From assembly GCF_002086125.1 (NCBI RefSeq), contig NZ_MVHG01000001.1, positions 124,001 to 188,000 on the forward strand: a stretch of DNA of 64,000 nucleotides, written 5' to 3'. A model generated the notes under the pieces. It ran no database searches and was not told where the DNA came from. It saw only the letters and a list, made by a program, of their open reading frames with translations. This stretch comes from Mycobacterium arosiense ATCC BAA-1401 = DSM 45069 (lineage in GTDB: Bacteria; Actinomycetota; Actinomycetes; Mycobacteriales; Mycobacteriaceae). This document shows positions 7,996 through 20,347 of this stretch, piece after piece. The translations under genes and the position numbers were made by a program. Every line of letters starts with the position of its first letter. Position 1 is the first letter of the stretch.

Positions 7996-9900
7996 ATGCT
8001 GGCTGGACTCGCTTTTGGCTCAGAGATCAAACGCTTCGGCCGTAGCCGGTTGACCCGCGTGGCAATCGTGGTACTGATGCTGCTCCCCTTGGTGTATGGG
8101 GCGCTGTATCTGTGGGCGTTCTGGGATCCCTTCGGCCACACCAACAAGATGCCGGTGGCGCTGGTCAACCGCGACCGTGGCGCCGTCGTGTCCGGGCAGC
8201 AGTTCAACGCCGGCGCGGAGATCGCCAAGAGCCTGACCGCGGACGGCGGCCTTGACTGGCACGTCGTGGACCTGCCGGAGGCACGCAACGGAGTCGATCA
8301 CGGCAAGTATTACTTCATGGTCGAGTTGCCGCCGGACTTCAGCGCGGCGATCGCCTCGCCGGTGACCGGGCAACCCAAGAAGGCCAATCTCATCGCCGTC
8401 TACAACGACGCCAACAACTACATCTCCACCAGCATCGGTCGTACCGCCATCGGGCAGGTGCTCAACGCCGTATCCAGCCGGATCTCGGGCCAGGCCGTCA
8501 ATCAGATGCTGTCGGTGGTGGTTTCGTCGGGATCGGGTATCAAGCAGGCCGCAGATGGGGCGGCTCAACTCGATGACGGTGCCGGTCAGCTGGTGACCGG
8601 CCTCGACAGCGCGCGGTCCGGCTCGGCGACGCTTGCCGCTGGTGCCAAGCAACTGTCAGACGGGATCAACCAGGCCACCGACCCGCTGCTCGCGGTGACC
8701 AAGGCGGTGTCACAGATCGGTGGCAGCACGCAGCAATTGCAACAGGGCGCAACCGCGCTCGCGCAGGCTAACGATCAGCTCGGCGCCATCGCCGCGGCGC
8801 AGGATGCCGCCGCGAGTTCGCTGTCGTCGGTGATCGATCAGCTCTCCGCACGACGGGATCCGCTGGCGAACAACCTGCGCGGCATCCAGGATCAGCTCCG
8901 GGGCCACCAGTTCACGCCCCAGATACGCCAACAGCTCACCGATGCGCAGAACGCAGCGATCGCGATGACATCGGGGTTGCGTGGCCCGGGCAGTCCGCTC
9001 GGGTCGGCGCTCGACCAGGTCGGCAGCAAGGGACAGGAGTTGACGAACAAGCTCACCCAGCTGCGCGACGGAGCCCAGCAGGTCGCCACCGGCAACGCCG
9101 AATTGGCCGGCGGCATCGCCAAACTCGACGACGGCGCACGACAGCTCAACGGGGGGTCGGCCGAGCTGGCGACCAAACTCGCTCAGGGCGCCAAGCAGGT
9201 ACCCAATTGGACGAGCCAGCAAAAGGATGCGGTCGCCGACACCATCGGCGGTCCGGTACAACTCGAGGCTTCACACGAGAACGCCGCGCCCAACTTCGGC
9301 ACCGGGATGGCGCCGTTCTTTCTCACGCTCGCGTTGTTCTTCGGCGCCTTGGTGCTTTGGATGGTACTGCGTCCCTTGCAGACTCGCGCGATCGCCGCGG
9401 AGGTGCTGGCGTTCCGCGTGGTGCTCGCCAGCTACCTGCCCGCCGCCGCGATCGCGCTTTTCCAAGCCGTCGTGCTCTACTGTGTGGTCCGGTTCGCCCT
9501 CGGGATGCACGCCGTCCACCCGGTGGCGATGCTGGGGTTCATGGTGCTGATTTGCGGCGCGTTCGTCGCCGCGACGCAGGCGATCAACGCGCTCGTCGGT
9601 CCAGCGGTGGGCCGGGTGCTGATCATGGCTCTGCTCATGCTGCAGCTTGTCAGCGCGGGCGGGATGTATCCCGTGGAGACCACGTCACGGCCGTTTCAGA
9701 TCCTGCACCGCTTCGACCCGATGACCTATGGCGTCAACGGACTCCGCCAGCTCATCCTCGGCGGCATCGACGCCAGGTTATGGCAGGCGATCATCGTGCT
9801 GGTCGGGATAACGGCTGTCGCGCTGGCGATCTCCTGCCTGTCGGCGCGAAGAGACCGGCTCTGGAATCTCAGTAGGCTCATTCCGGCGATCAAGATGTAG
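7996..9900 (+). CDS. YhgE/Pip-family membrane protein
   Basis: A 634-residue membrane protein of the YhgE/Pip type (ABC-2-like). One transmembrane helix lies near residues 20-44 (VAIVVLMLLPLVYGALYLW). A large outer domain follows with MPVALVNRDRGA and FMVELPPDFSAAI. Next comes a long helical section rich in repeated GA-x-QL-x-DG units (GAAQLDDGAGQL, GAKQLSDGI, GARQLNGGSAEL). Five helices from about residue 436 to the end complete it. A GGAGGGGG ribosome site precedes the ATG. Relatives include phage-infection proteins and type VII-associated EsaA. With the TetR and ATPase it looks like a regulated export or cell-envelope system. Cargo unknown. Confidence 0.88.
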   Translation: MLAGLAFGSEIKRFGRSRLTRVAIVVLMLLPLVYGALYLWAFWDPFGHTNKMPVALVNRDRGAVVSGQQFNAGAEIAKSLTADGGLDWHVVDLPEARNGVDHGKYYFMVELPPDFSAAIASPVTGQPKKANLIAVYNDANNYISTSIGRTAIGQVLNAVSSRISGQAVNQMLSVVVSSGSGIKQAADGAAQLDDGAGQLVTGLDSARSGSATLAAGAKQLSDGINQATDPLLAVTKAVSQIGGSTQQLQQGATALAQANDQLGAIAAAQDAAASSLSSVIDQLSARRDPLANNLRGIQDQLRGHQFTPQIRQQLTDAQNAAIAMTSGLRGPGSPLGSALDQVGSKGQELTNKLTQLRDGAQQVATGNAELAGGIAKLDDGARQLNGGSAELATKLAQGAKQVPNWTSQQKDAVADTIGGPVQLEASHENAAPNFGTGMAPFFLTLALFFGALVLWMVLRPLQTRAIAAEVLAFRVVLASYLPAAAIALFQAVVLYCVVRFALGMHAVHPVAMLGFMVLICGAFVAATQAINALVGPAVGRVLIMALLMLQLVSAGGMYPVETTSRPFQILHRFDPMTYGVNGLRQLILGGIDARLWQAIIVLVGITAVALAISCLSARRDRLWNLSRLIPAIKM

Positions 9901-9909
9901 GCAGCGTTT

Positions 9910-11067
9910 TCAGGCGATCCCGAAATCGATGATGCCCCGCACGATCCTGCCGCTGAGCAGGTCGTCGTAGGCGTCGTTGACCTCGTCGAGGCGGTAGCGC
10001 TTGGTGATCATCTCGTCGAGCTGGAGCTGACCGGTCTGATAAAGCCGGGCCAGCCGGGAGATGTCCGCCTTCGGATTGCACGAGCCGAATATGGTGCCCG
10101 CCAACGTCTTGTTCATCAGGATGAAGTCCTGCAGGTCGATCTTGACCGAGCGGGTCAATTGCGAGGTCATGCCGGTGAGCACGCAGGTGCCGCCCTTGCG
10201 GGTGAGCTTCACCGCGTCACGGACGTCCTCGGCCGTGATCAACGACGGCGAGACCACCACCGCGTCGGCCATCACCCCGTACGTCAGATCCCGCACCAAA
10301 TCCATCGCCTCGGCGATGGTCGCCGCGCTGTGTGTCGCGCCGAATTGCAGCGCCGATTTCTGTTTGAAGTCCACCGGGTCGACGGCCACGATCTGGGCGG
10401 CGCCGTTGATCCGGGCACCCTGGATTGCGCCAGTCCCGATTCCGCCCACACCGATCACCGCGAGGGTGTCCCCGGCGCGCATGTTCGACCGGTTGGCGAC
10501 CGAACCGTAACCGGTTGGGATGGCGCAGGACAGCAGCGCGCTCGACGTCAAGGGCAGGCGTTCATCGATCTTCACCAATGAATTGGTCGACACCACGGTG
10601 TGTTCGGCGAAGGCGCCGATCTTGGCGATGTGACCAAGGCTGCGGCCGTCGGCGGTGTGGTGGCGGAAGGTGCCGTCCGTCGGCATTCCCGGGATCATGG
10701 TGCCGATGCCGACGTCGCACAGGTACTCGATTCCGCTGGCGCACCAACGGCATTGGCCGCACACCGCGACGAACGACATCACCACGTGATCACCCGGGGC
10801 GAAGTCGGTGACGCCGGGGCCGACCTCACGCACGATGCCGGAGCCCTCGTGGCCGCCGATCGTCGGGAACATGGTCGGCAGCCCCATGGATCGCATCACC
10901 TCATTGGGCGCCGACATGTCACCTTTGAGGATGTGGTCGTCGGAATGACACAAGCCGGCGGCCGCCATCTGTACCAGGACCTCGCCGGCCTTGGGCGGAT
11001 CGAGCTCGAATTCCTCGACAGACCACGGCCCGCCGACGTCGTGCAGGATCGCTGCGTGGCTTCTCAT
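9910..11067 (-). CDS. NDMA-type zinc alcohol dehydrogenase
   Basis: A 385-residue medium-chain zinc-dependent alcohol dehydrogenase resembling the mycobacterial NDMA-dependent type with tightly bound NAD. The catalytic zinc ligands are Cys40 (GLCHSD) and His73-Glu74 (GGHEG). The structural zinc has Cys103, 106, 109 and 117. The coenzyme fold shows VIGVGGIGTGAIQGARI. Its ATG overlaps the stop of the P450 gene by four bases (ATGA), so P450 and dehydrogenase are translationally coupled: hydroxylation followed by oxidation of the alcohol to aldehyde or ketone. The NDMA type is judged from overall sequence and is not proven. Confidence 0.88.
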   Translation of the reverse strand: MRSHAAILHDVGGPWSVEEFELDPPKAGEVLVQMAAAGLCHSDDHILKGDMSAPNEVMRSMGLPTMFPTIGGHEGSGIVREVGPGVTDFAPGDHVVMSFVAVCGQCRWCASGIEYLCDVGIGTMIPGMPTDGTFRHHTADGRSLGHIAKIGAFAEHTVVSTNSLVKIDERLPLTSSALLSCAIPTGYGSVANRSNMRAGDTLAVIGVGGIGTGAIQGARINGAAQIVAVDPVDFKQKSALQFGATHSAATIAEAMDLVRDLTYGVMADAVVVSPSLITAEDVRDAVKLTRKGGTCVLTGMTSQLTRSVKIDLQDFILMNKTLAGTIFGSCNPKADISRLARLYQTGQLQLDEMITKRYRLDEVNDAYDDLLSGRIVRGIIDFGIA

Positions 11068-12296
11068 GCGGCGGGCGCGAACGTGACGGGAAGCTTGTTC
11101 GGCGACCGGAATGTGAGCCCGACGATCTTGGATTCCTCGCCGGTTCCGTCGTCAGGCACGAACGCCAGCCGGTCGACGCGATCGAACAGGCTGTTGAGCA
11201 TTACCCGAGTTTCCAGGCGGGCCAGGTGCATGCCGAGGCACATGTGGATACCGCCGGCGAAGGCGATGTGGGACTGGCGCGGCCGGCGGATGTCGAACGT
11301 GTTCGGATCGGTCCAGCGGCTCTCGTCGCGATTGGCCGAGCCCATACACATGTCGATCTGCGCCTCGGCCGGAATTGTCTTGCCGCCGATTTCGACCTCT
11401 TCGGTGGTGGTCCGCATGACCGTGGTCAGTGGCGTTTCGTACCGCAGCCCCTCCTCGATCGCCATCGGTATCAGGGACCGATCCTGATAGACCATCGCCA
11501 GTTGTTCGGGATGGGTCAGCAACAGGTACAGCAGATTGCCCGAGGAACGATAGGTGGTCTCCAAGCCGGCCGGCAACAACAACCGCAAGAAGGCGATGAT
11601 GGCCTCGTCGGTGAGTTTTTCCCCGTCGATCTCGGCGGCAACCAGGTCGCCGATGATGTCATCGGTCAGCTTGCGCCGGCGCTGCTCGACTTGTTTGAGG
11701 AAATAGTCGTAAAGCTCGGTGGCGGCGTTCAATCCCGCCACGATGTCGGTGGGGATGGAGATCAGGTCGAGGGACAGCCGCCGGAACAGGTCGAGATCCT
11801 CGGCGGGCAGACCGAGCAGCGTCGAGATGATCCGGGTGGGGAATTCGAACGTCACCGCCTTCACCAGATCGGCATGACCGTCGTTTTTGATTTCGTCGAC
11901 CAGTTGACCGCAGACCGGCCCGATGACCTTGGGTTCCCAGCGTTCCAGCGCGGTCGCGCGGAACGCTTTAGCCACCAGGTTGCGGTGGTCGTGGTGTTCT
12001 TTGCCGCCCATCGCCAGGATGGTGTGTCCCATCACCAGCCCGATCGTCTTGTCGTAGGCGGCCGAAGTGAAGATGCGGTCGTCGCGAAAAGCTTGGGAGA
12101 CACCGTCGTAGCCGAACAGGACCCATTCGTCGTCGGGCCGCAGCTCTTCCGGCAACTGACTGTTATCGCCCAGCGAACCGTGCCATACCGGGTCGGTGTG
12201 GCGCATGTGCTCAAAGAAGGGGTAGGGGCTGATTTCGCCGGTCAAATCCAATGCAGGCACGACGGGCTGACCGTTCGGGTCAGTGCTGAGCGTCAT
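11064..12296 (-). CDS. Cytochrome P450
   Basis: A 410-residue soluble P450. The I-helix reads LLPAGLETTYRS, with Gly-Leu-Glu-Thr-Thr instead of the usual Gly-x-Asp/Glu-Thr-Thr. ExxR is EEGLR, and the haem loop is FAGGIHMCLGMHLARLE with Cys353 as ligand. The ATG at 12296 follows a strong GGAGGAG site. It is the first gene of a two-gene operon with the alcohol dehydrogenase. The divergent region to the esterase-like gene carries an AT-rich dyad at about -100. Family number and substrate not assigned. Confidence 0.92.
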   Translation of the reverse strand: MTLSTDPNGQPVVPALDLTGEISPYPFFEHMRHTDPVWHGSLGDNSQLPEELRPDDEWVLFGYDGVSQAFRDDRIFTSAAYDKTIGLVMGHTILAMGGKEHHDHRNLVAKAFRATALERWEPKVIGPVCGQLVDEIKNDGHADLVKAVTFEFPTRIISTLLGLPAEDLDLFRRLSLDLISIPTDIVAGLNAATELYDYFLKQVEQRRRKLTDDIIGDLVAAEIDGEKLTDEAIIAFLRLLLPAGLETTYRSSGNLLYLLLTHPEQLAMVYQDRSLIPMAIEEGLRYETPLTTVMRTTTEEVEIGGKTIPAEAQIDMCMGSANRDESRWTDPNTFDIRRPRQSHIAFAGGIHMCLGMHLARLETRVMLNSLFDRVDRLAFVPDDGTGEESKIVGLTFRSPNKLPVTFAPAA

Positions 12297-12389
12297 CAGC
12301 GCTCCTCCTGAAACAACCGATAAGGCCGTTCACGCGGACCGAAGCGAGTGCCCGCGAAATCCACGGCGGGTGGAACCCAGCGGAAAATA

Positions 12390-12409
12390 GCTATCATAGT
12401 ATAGATAGC
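12390..12409 (-). promoter_or_regulatory. AT-rich promoter motif, copy b, with perfect dyad
   Basis: GCTATC and GATAGC form perfect 6-bp arms around 8 bases. The minus strand reads ATCTATACTATGATAG, a close match to copies a, c and e. It lies in the 279-bp region between the divergent P450 and esterase-like genes. Apart from this dyad and the two promoters it must hold, that region shows nothing else. Confidence 0.5.
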
Positions 12410-12575
12410 AACGTAGCCCAACGGCTCGGACACATTCATGACCCCCCGGCCAGGTTGACGGGTTCCGATGTCGACCCCTGAAAGCGCAGGTCTACTTTGA
12501 AGGTGGTGTCCGGTAAGGCCTACCGTCACCGAACCGCCGATGAGCCCGCACGACGAGCCCGAAAATTGAGTTGAC

Positions 12576-13535
12576 ATGACACAGACGAATCTGGCCCGGC
12601 CACACGGCCTCACCCGCATTGATCCGGTGCTGCGCGACGCCGCCGTGGCGTTGGGCGCCTTCGAATTCCGCGCCGAGACGCTGGCGGCCGAGCGTGAACA
12701 CGCCAACCTGCTGGCCGCGCAGCGCGCCGCGTCGGCCGACACCACCGGGGTGTCGATCGACGACCGCTCCATCGCCGGTCCGGACGGTCAGCAACTGGGC
12801 CTGCGGCTGTATCGCGGCCACGCCGAATCCCGCGCGCCACTGGTCATATACGCCCATGGCGGCGCGTTTGTCACCGGAAACCTGGAGACCGACCACGCGC
12901 ACTGCGCGGAGTTGGCCCGTGACGGCGGTTGCCTGGTGGTTTCGGTCGACTACCGGCTCGCGCCGGAGCATCCGTGCCCGGCGGCGCTCGACGATGTCGA
13001 AGCGGCCTTGCGTTACGCCGTCGAGAACAGCGAGGAGCTGGACGCCGATGCCTGCCGCATCGCGGTGATGGGCCGGGATGCAGGTGCGGCGCTGGTTGCG
13101 GGACTGACGCAGCGCATGTTCGACCAAGAGGGTCCAGCGATCCTGATGCAGATCCTGCACCAGCCGATGCTCGATTCCGACGCCACGCCCTCGCGCCGCG
13201 AATTCCAGCGGACCCCGGGCCTCAACGGTCCGGCAGTGAGCCGGGCGTGGAACCACTACCTCGGCCACGCCAGCGCCAATGGTCAGCATGTCCCGGCGCA
13301 CCGGGCCAACCTCGAAGGCCTGCCGCCGACGTTCGTCAGCTGCTCGGAAATCGATCCCTGTCGCGACGAGGCCATCGACTACGCCAACCGGCTGTTGCAC
13401 GCCTTCGTCCATACCGAATTGCATGTAATCGCCGCTACCTTCAACGGCTTCGATTCGATGGTGCCGGATTGGGTGGTTTCGCAGGAGAATCGGGCGCTAC
13501 ACGCACTGGCGTTGCGCCGCGTGTTCGCCATGTAG
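12576..13535 (+). CDS. Alpha/beta-hydrolase-3 (HSL-like) protein lacking catalytic Ser and His
   Basis: A 319-residue member of the hormone-sensitive-lipase-like esterase family (Lip proteins in mycobacteria). The oxyanion HGG motif (94-96, YAHGGAF) and the VSVDYRLAPEHP block are intact. The nucleophile elbow, normally GDSAG, reads GRDAG, so Asp168 replaces the Ser. The catalytic His, normally in HGF, is Asn290 (FNGFDSM). Only the acidic residue, Asp260 in SEIDPCRDE, is kept. It is therefore unlikely to be an esterase and may bind a ligand or serve structurally. The frame is uninterrupted and the rest of the fold is well kept, so it is not simply decaying. Confidence 0.8.
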   Translation: MTQTNLARPHGLTRIDPVLRDAAVALGAFEFRAETLAAEREHANLLAAQRAASADTTGVSIDDRSIAGPDGQQLGLRLYRGHAESRAPLVIYAHGGAFVTGNLETDHAHCAELARDGGCLVVSVDYRLAPEHPCPAALDDVEAALRYAVENSEELDADACRIAVMGRDAGAALVAGLTQRMFDQEGPAILMQILHQPMLDSDATPSRREFQRTPGLNGPAVSRAWNHYLGHASANGQHVPAHRANLEGLPPTFVSCSEIDPCRDEAIDYANRLLHAFVHTELHVIAATFNGFDSMVPDWVVSQENRALHALALRRVFAM

Positions 13536-13726
13536 CAGCGGATTCGCTTCCGGCCGGCGTGCTCCCGCGCATTACCGACTGAGCTCCGGTATCTCTTACC
13601 GTATTGGGCGTTGCTAACATCGGAAACGCCAGCCAACCGAGGACCGATCGGGCGGATGATCAACCACTCAAACCGTTTCCGTTGCAGCCGCAGCGATCGA
13701 ATGTCAAGAAGGATTCCCTCGGCATC

Positions 13727-14878
13727 ATGACCACCCTCGACTCTCCGGAAAAGAGCCTTTTCACCTCGACCACCCAGGCCTTCCTGGATAAGGAAACGCC
13801 GCTGCGCCGGGTGCGGGAGCTGCACGCCGAGGGCACCTCGTTCGACCCCGCATGGTGGCGGCGCGCCGCCGAGCTCGGCTGGACCGCCCTGCTGGTCCCG
13901 GAGGAGTTGGGCGGCGGAAACGTCTCGGGGAACGGCTTCGCTGACCTGGCCACGGTCGCCGAACAACTCGGGAAGACGGTGGCGCCCGGGCCGCTGTATC
14001 CGGTCAGCACCGTGCTCACCGGGCTTGTCGAGTGCGTAAATTCGGGCGAGCACGCCGACACCATCGAGTCGCTGATCTCCGGTGAGACCGTGGCCTCCTG
14101 GGCGGTGTGTGAGCCGGGTCAGGGCTGGGCACCGTTGAATCCTTCGGTGACGGCCACCGAGACCGACTTCGGTTACCGTATCGACGGCGTCAAGGACCGC
14201 GTCGAGGCGGGGGCCCAGAGTGCGGCGCTGTTGGTGGTGGCGCGCTGCGGCGCGAATGCCGCGCAGATCCGTCAGTTTCTGGTGCCGACGGACGCGCCGG
14301 GCGTCCGGATCGAACCGCAGCAGTCGGTCGATCTGGTTAAGCAATACGCCCGCGTGCACTTCGACGGTGTCGCGGTGCCGCGCTCCGCGGCCGTCGGCAC
14401 TCCCGACGAGACGGGCGCGCTCATCGAGCGGCAGAGCCAGATCGCCCAGGTGCTGCAATGTGCCGAAGTCGTCGGCGCCCTGCAGACCGTCTTCGATCTC
14501 ACCGTGCAGTGGGCGTTGGACCGGCACACGTTCGGTCGTCCGCTGGCGTCCTACCAAGCCCTCAAGCACAAGTTCGCCGACATGAAGCTCTGGCTGGAAG
14601 CCTGTCGCGCCACCACCTCAGCGGCGGTCGCCGACGTGGCGGCCCGCGCGCCGCAAGCGAACCTGTCGTCCAGCATCGCCAAGTCCTACGTGGGCGAGAT
14701 GGCGGGCCAGATCGTCCAGGCCTGCGTGCAGATGCACGGTGGTATCGGCGTTACCTGGGAACACGACCTGCACTTGTATTTGCGTCGGATCACGTTGTAC
14801 CGCAGCACGTTCGGCACTCCCGAGGAGCACAATCTGCGCGTGTACGAGTTCGAAAAGGCGGGCCGTTCGGCGAAATGA
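13727..14878 (+). CDS. Acyl-CoA dehydrogenase (first of a pair)
   Basis: A 383-residue flavoprotein of the acyl-CoA dehydrogenase family, catalysing alpha,beta-dehydrogenation of an acyl-CoA. Visible blocks are LGWTALLVPEELGGGN near the N-terminus, QVLQCAEVVGALQTVFDLTV, the FAD-binding RHTFGRPLASYQALKHKFAD, and QMHGGIGVTWEHDLHLYLRR. The middle domain is short and irregular, as in the alpha-type partners of heteromeric mycobacterial enzymes such as FadE28/FadE29. The ATG at 13727 has an AAGGA site. The next acyl-CoA dehydrogenase starts 10 bases downstream, which suggests an alpha2beta2 complex (inference). Substrate probably bulky. Confidence 0.87.
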   Translation: MTTLDSPEKSLFTSTTQAFLDKETPLRRVRELHAEGTSFDPAWWRRAAELGWTALLVPEELGGGNVSGNGFADLATVAEQLGKTVAPGPLYPVSTVLTGLVECVNSGEHADTIESLISGETVASWAVCEPGQGWAPLNPSVTATETDFGYRIDGVKDRVEAGAQSAALLVVARCGANAAQIRQFLVPTDAPGVRIEPQQSVDLVKQYARVHFDGVAVPRSAAVGTPDETGALIERQSQIAQVLQCAEVVGALQTVFDLTVQWALDRHTFGRPLASYQALKHKFADMKLWLEACRATTSAAVADVAARAPQANLSSSIAKSYVGEMAGQIVQACVQMHGGIGVTWEHDLHLYLRRITLYRSTFGTPEEHNLRVYEFEKAGRSAK

Positions 14879-14888
14879 GGAAGACCCG

Positions 14889-18195
<3,307 letters not shown>

Positions 18196-18309
18196 TCATG
18201 GCTGCGTATTGCGCGGTTTGGTCACCGCCGTTAATTGTGTCGCCAATTCGCTTGGTAATGCAATTGACGCCTGCGACAATCGCGGCCTCGGACGGCAAAA
18301 CGGCGCCGT

Positions 18310-18843
18310 TTGCGGCCGGTTTGGCGCGGGTACCTCGCTGTCGTGGCCGATCTCGTGGCTCGACGCGCGGCGGCGCTGTGGCGGCGGTTGCTGACGTCAC
18401 CAGTGCTCACCCTGAACGGCTGGGTGGCATTTAACTTGCCCCGTGCGGTGACCGCGCTGGGCGGGACGCTGCTGACCGGTCTGGTTGCGGTGCACGCTTA
18501 CGTTCTGGCCACCCGGCCGCATCTGCCAGGGTATTTCGCCGCCTACGTTGTTGTGCTGGCAGGCGCCTGCCTGATCGCCGCGAGTGCCATGCTGATGGGC
18601 ATCAAACCCTCAGTGCCCCAAGTCGGTTGGTATCTCGGCAGCCTGATTTGCTCGGCCTTTCTCGTCGTCTATCTCCTCACCCGGTGGGTCGGCCTGCCGG
18701 CATTGGAAGCGGTGACCGCCCGATGGGACTTCGCGCCGGGAACACTGGCAATGGTGTGCGCGGCTGCCTTCATCGCCGTGCACACGACGGTGTTGTCGGG
18801 GATCAACGTGGCCTATCCGCACCGCCAGCAGTGGTATGACTGA
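18310..18843 (+). CDS. Small four-helix membrane protein
   Basis: A 177-residue hydrophobic protein, or about 166 residues if the GTG at 18343 is used; the TTG at 18310 opens the frame. Four membrane helices are visible: AVTALGGTLLTGLVAVHAYVL, YVVVLAGACLIAASAMLMGI, YLGSLICSAFLVVYLLTRWV and LAMVCAAAFIAVHTTVLSGI. It is encoded 12 bases before the cytochrome b/molybdopterin fusion gene and probably works with it, perhaps as a membrane subunit. No known family recognised. Confidence 0.7.
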   Translation: MRPVWRGYLAVVADLVARRAAALWRRLLTSPVLTLNGWVAFNLPRAVTALGGTLLTGLVAVHAYVLATRPHLPGYFAAYVVVLAGACLIAASAMLMGIKPSVPQVGWYLGSLICSAFLVVYLLTRWVGLPALEAVTARWDFAPGTLAMVCAAAFIAVHTTVLSGINVAYPHRQQWYD

Positions 18844-18855
18844 CGGGGCCCGGGC

Positions 18856-20346
18856 ATGACCACGTTGGACTATCCGGTATGGCTGCGCATCGATCATTGG
18901 TTGAACGTGCTCTTCGTGACGCTGATTCTGCGCAGCGGCATCGAGATCCTGGCCACCCACCCGAAGTTGTACTGGCACGACGACAGCAAGCCGGGCTCGG
19001 AGTGGGCCCGCTTCACCCGAAAGGTCATGCCGCGGGACAGGATCTACGACACCCTTGACGAAGAAGAGGAATACAGCCCGTTCATCTCGCTGCCCGGCCG
19101 CGCGCAGCTCGGCGTGGGCCGCCACTGGCACTTCTTCGTGGTGATCGGCTGGATCTTGTTGGGCCTGTCGTACTACATCCTGTTGTTCGCAACCGGCCAA
19201 TGGCATCGCTACTGGCCCGCCTCATGGTCGATTTTCCCCGAAGCCTGGGACGACATCGTCACGTACCTGTCGTTCAACCTCCCGCCGGTGCTGCCCAGCG
19301 AGCCGCTGGACGCCATGCAGAAACTGACGTATGCGGGAGTCGTCTTCGTCCTTGCGCCGTTTCAGATCTTGACCGGGGCCGCACAGTCGCCGGCGATCGA
19401 GGCGCGGTTCCCGTGGTACGTGCAGATGTGGGGCGGTCGGCAATGGGCACGCAGCTTGCACTTCTTGGGCCTGGTCGCCTTCCTGATTTTCATCACGATT
19501 CACCTGTCGATGATCTTCTTCTGGGGTTGGGGCCGGCTGACGGCGGCAATGATTTTCGGCGCCGTACGCAACACGTACTGGGCGACCGCGATCTCCCTGC
19601 TGATCGTTGCCGCGATCATCGGCGTCCATGTCGCGGCCACGGTGTGGAGTCTGCGCAACCCGCGGTCGGTGCAGCGTGTGCTGGGGGCGGTGGTCACCGC
19701 GGCTCGTCGTCTGCTGTTGCGGCCGCTGAACTCACGGCAGAACTATCCGGCGCACAAGATCTCCAAGCAGCACCGTGTCAATGGAAAGCCGCCCACCAGC
19801 ACGGAATACAAGGTGATGGCGGTGCACAACTTTGTTGACTGGCGACTGCGGGTCGGCGGCCTGGTGGAAAACCCGGTGACCCTGGACCTCAGTGCCCTGC
19901 GGGCGCTTGCCGAGCCGGAAACCCAACGCGTGATGCACAATTGCGTCCAGGGCTGGACCAGCATCGGCGAGTGGACCGGAGTCCATCTGCGTCAGCTCGT
20001 TGACTTGGTGCGGCCGCTGCCCCAGGCCCGCTACGTCTGCTTCCTGACCATGCAGGACAACAGCACCGACGAGCCGGCGTCGCACGGCGGGGGCCAGTTC
20101 TACGAAGTGATCGACCTCGAGTTCGCCGACAAGCCGCAGACCCTGCTGGCGTACGAAATGAACGGCACGCCTTTGCCGATCCAGCACGGCGCGCCGTTGC
20201 GTCTGCGGGTGGAAACCCAAGTGGGATTCAAAATGGCCAAGTGGATCAACCAGATCGAGTTCGTCGAGGACTACGCCGGTATCGGCATGGGTACCGGAGG
20301 CTGGCGCGAGGACCGCGTGTATTACGACAAGGACGTGGAAATCTGA
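18856..20346 (+). CDS. Membrane cytochrome b fused to sulfite-oxidase-type molybdopterin domain
   Basis: A 496-residue fusion. Residues 1-280 form a cytochrome b561/hydrogenase-b-like membrane part with helices near 15-33, 90-112, 155-172, 198-222 and 235-258. Candidate haem His residues are in RIDHW, GRHWHF, RSLHFLG and ITIHLSM. Residues 310-490 form an oxidoreductase molybdopterin-binding domain; Cys363 in MHNCVQGWTSIGEW would ligate Mo, as in sulfite oxidase and YedY/MsrP. The layout resembles mycobacterial Rv0218. It would carry electrons between the quinone pool and a Mo-site substrate (sulfoxide, sulfite or N-oxide), but substrate and direction are unknown. Small partner genes lie on both sides. 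Confidence 0.85.
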   Translation: MTTLDYPVWLRIDHWLNVLFVTLILRSGIEILATHPKLYWHDDSKPGSEWARFTRKVMPRDRIYDTLDEEEEYSPFISLPGRAQLGVGRHWHFFVVIGWILLGLSYYILLFATGQWHRYWPASWSIFPEAWDDIVTYLSFNLPPVLPSEPLDAMQKLTYAGVVFVLAPFQILTGAAQSPAIEARFPWYVQMWGGRQWARSLHFLGLVAFLIFITIHLSMIFFWGWGRLTAAMIFGAVRNTYWATAISLLIVAAIIGVHVAATVWSLRNPRSVQRVLGAVVTAARRLLLRPLNSRQNYPAHKISKQHRVNGKPPTSTEYKVMAVHNFVDWRLRVGGLVENPVTLDLSALRALAEPETQRVMHNCVQGWTSIGEWTGVHLRQLVDLVRPLPQARYVCFLTMQDNSTDEPASHGGGQFYEVIDLEFADKPQTLLAYEMNGTPLPIQHGAPLRLRVETQVGFKMAKWINQIEFVEDYAGIGMGTGGWREDRVYYDKDVEI

Positions 20347-20347
20347 G

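Noticed and set aside
13614..13627. A seventh copy of the AT-rich motif (CTAACATCGGAAAC)
   Set aside because: Only the left half matches, the AT-rich core is missing, and it lies between two genes on the same strand, unlike the other six.
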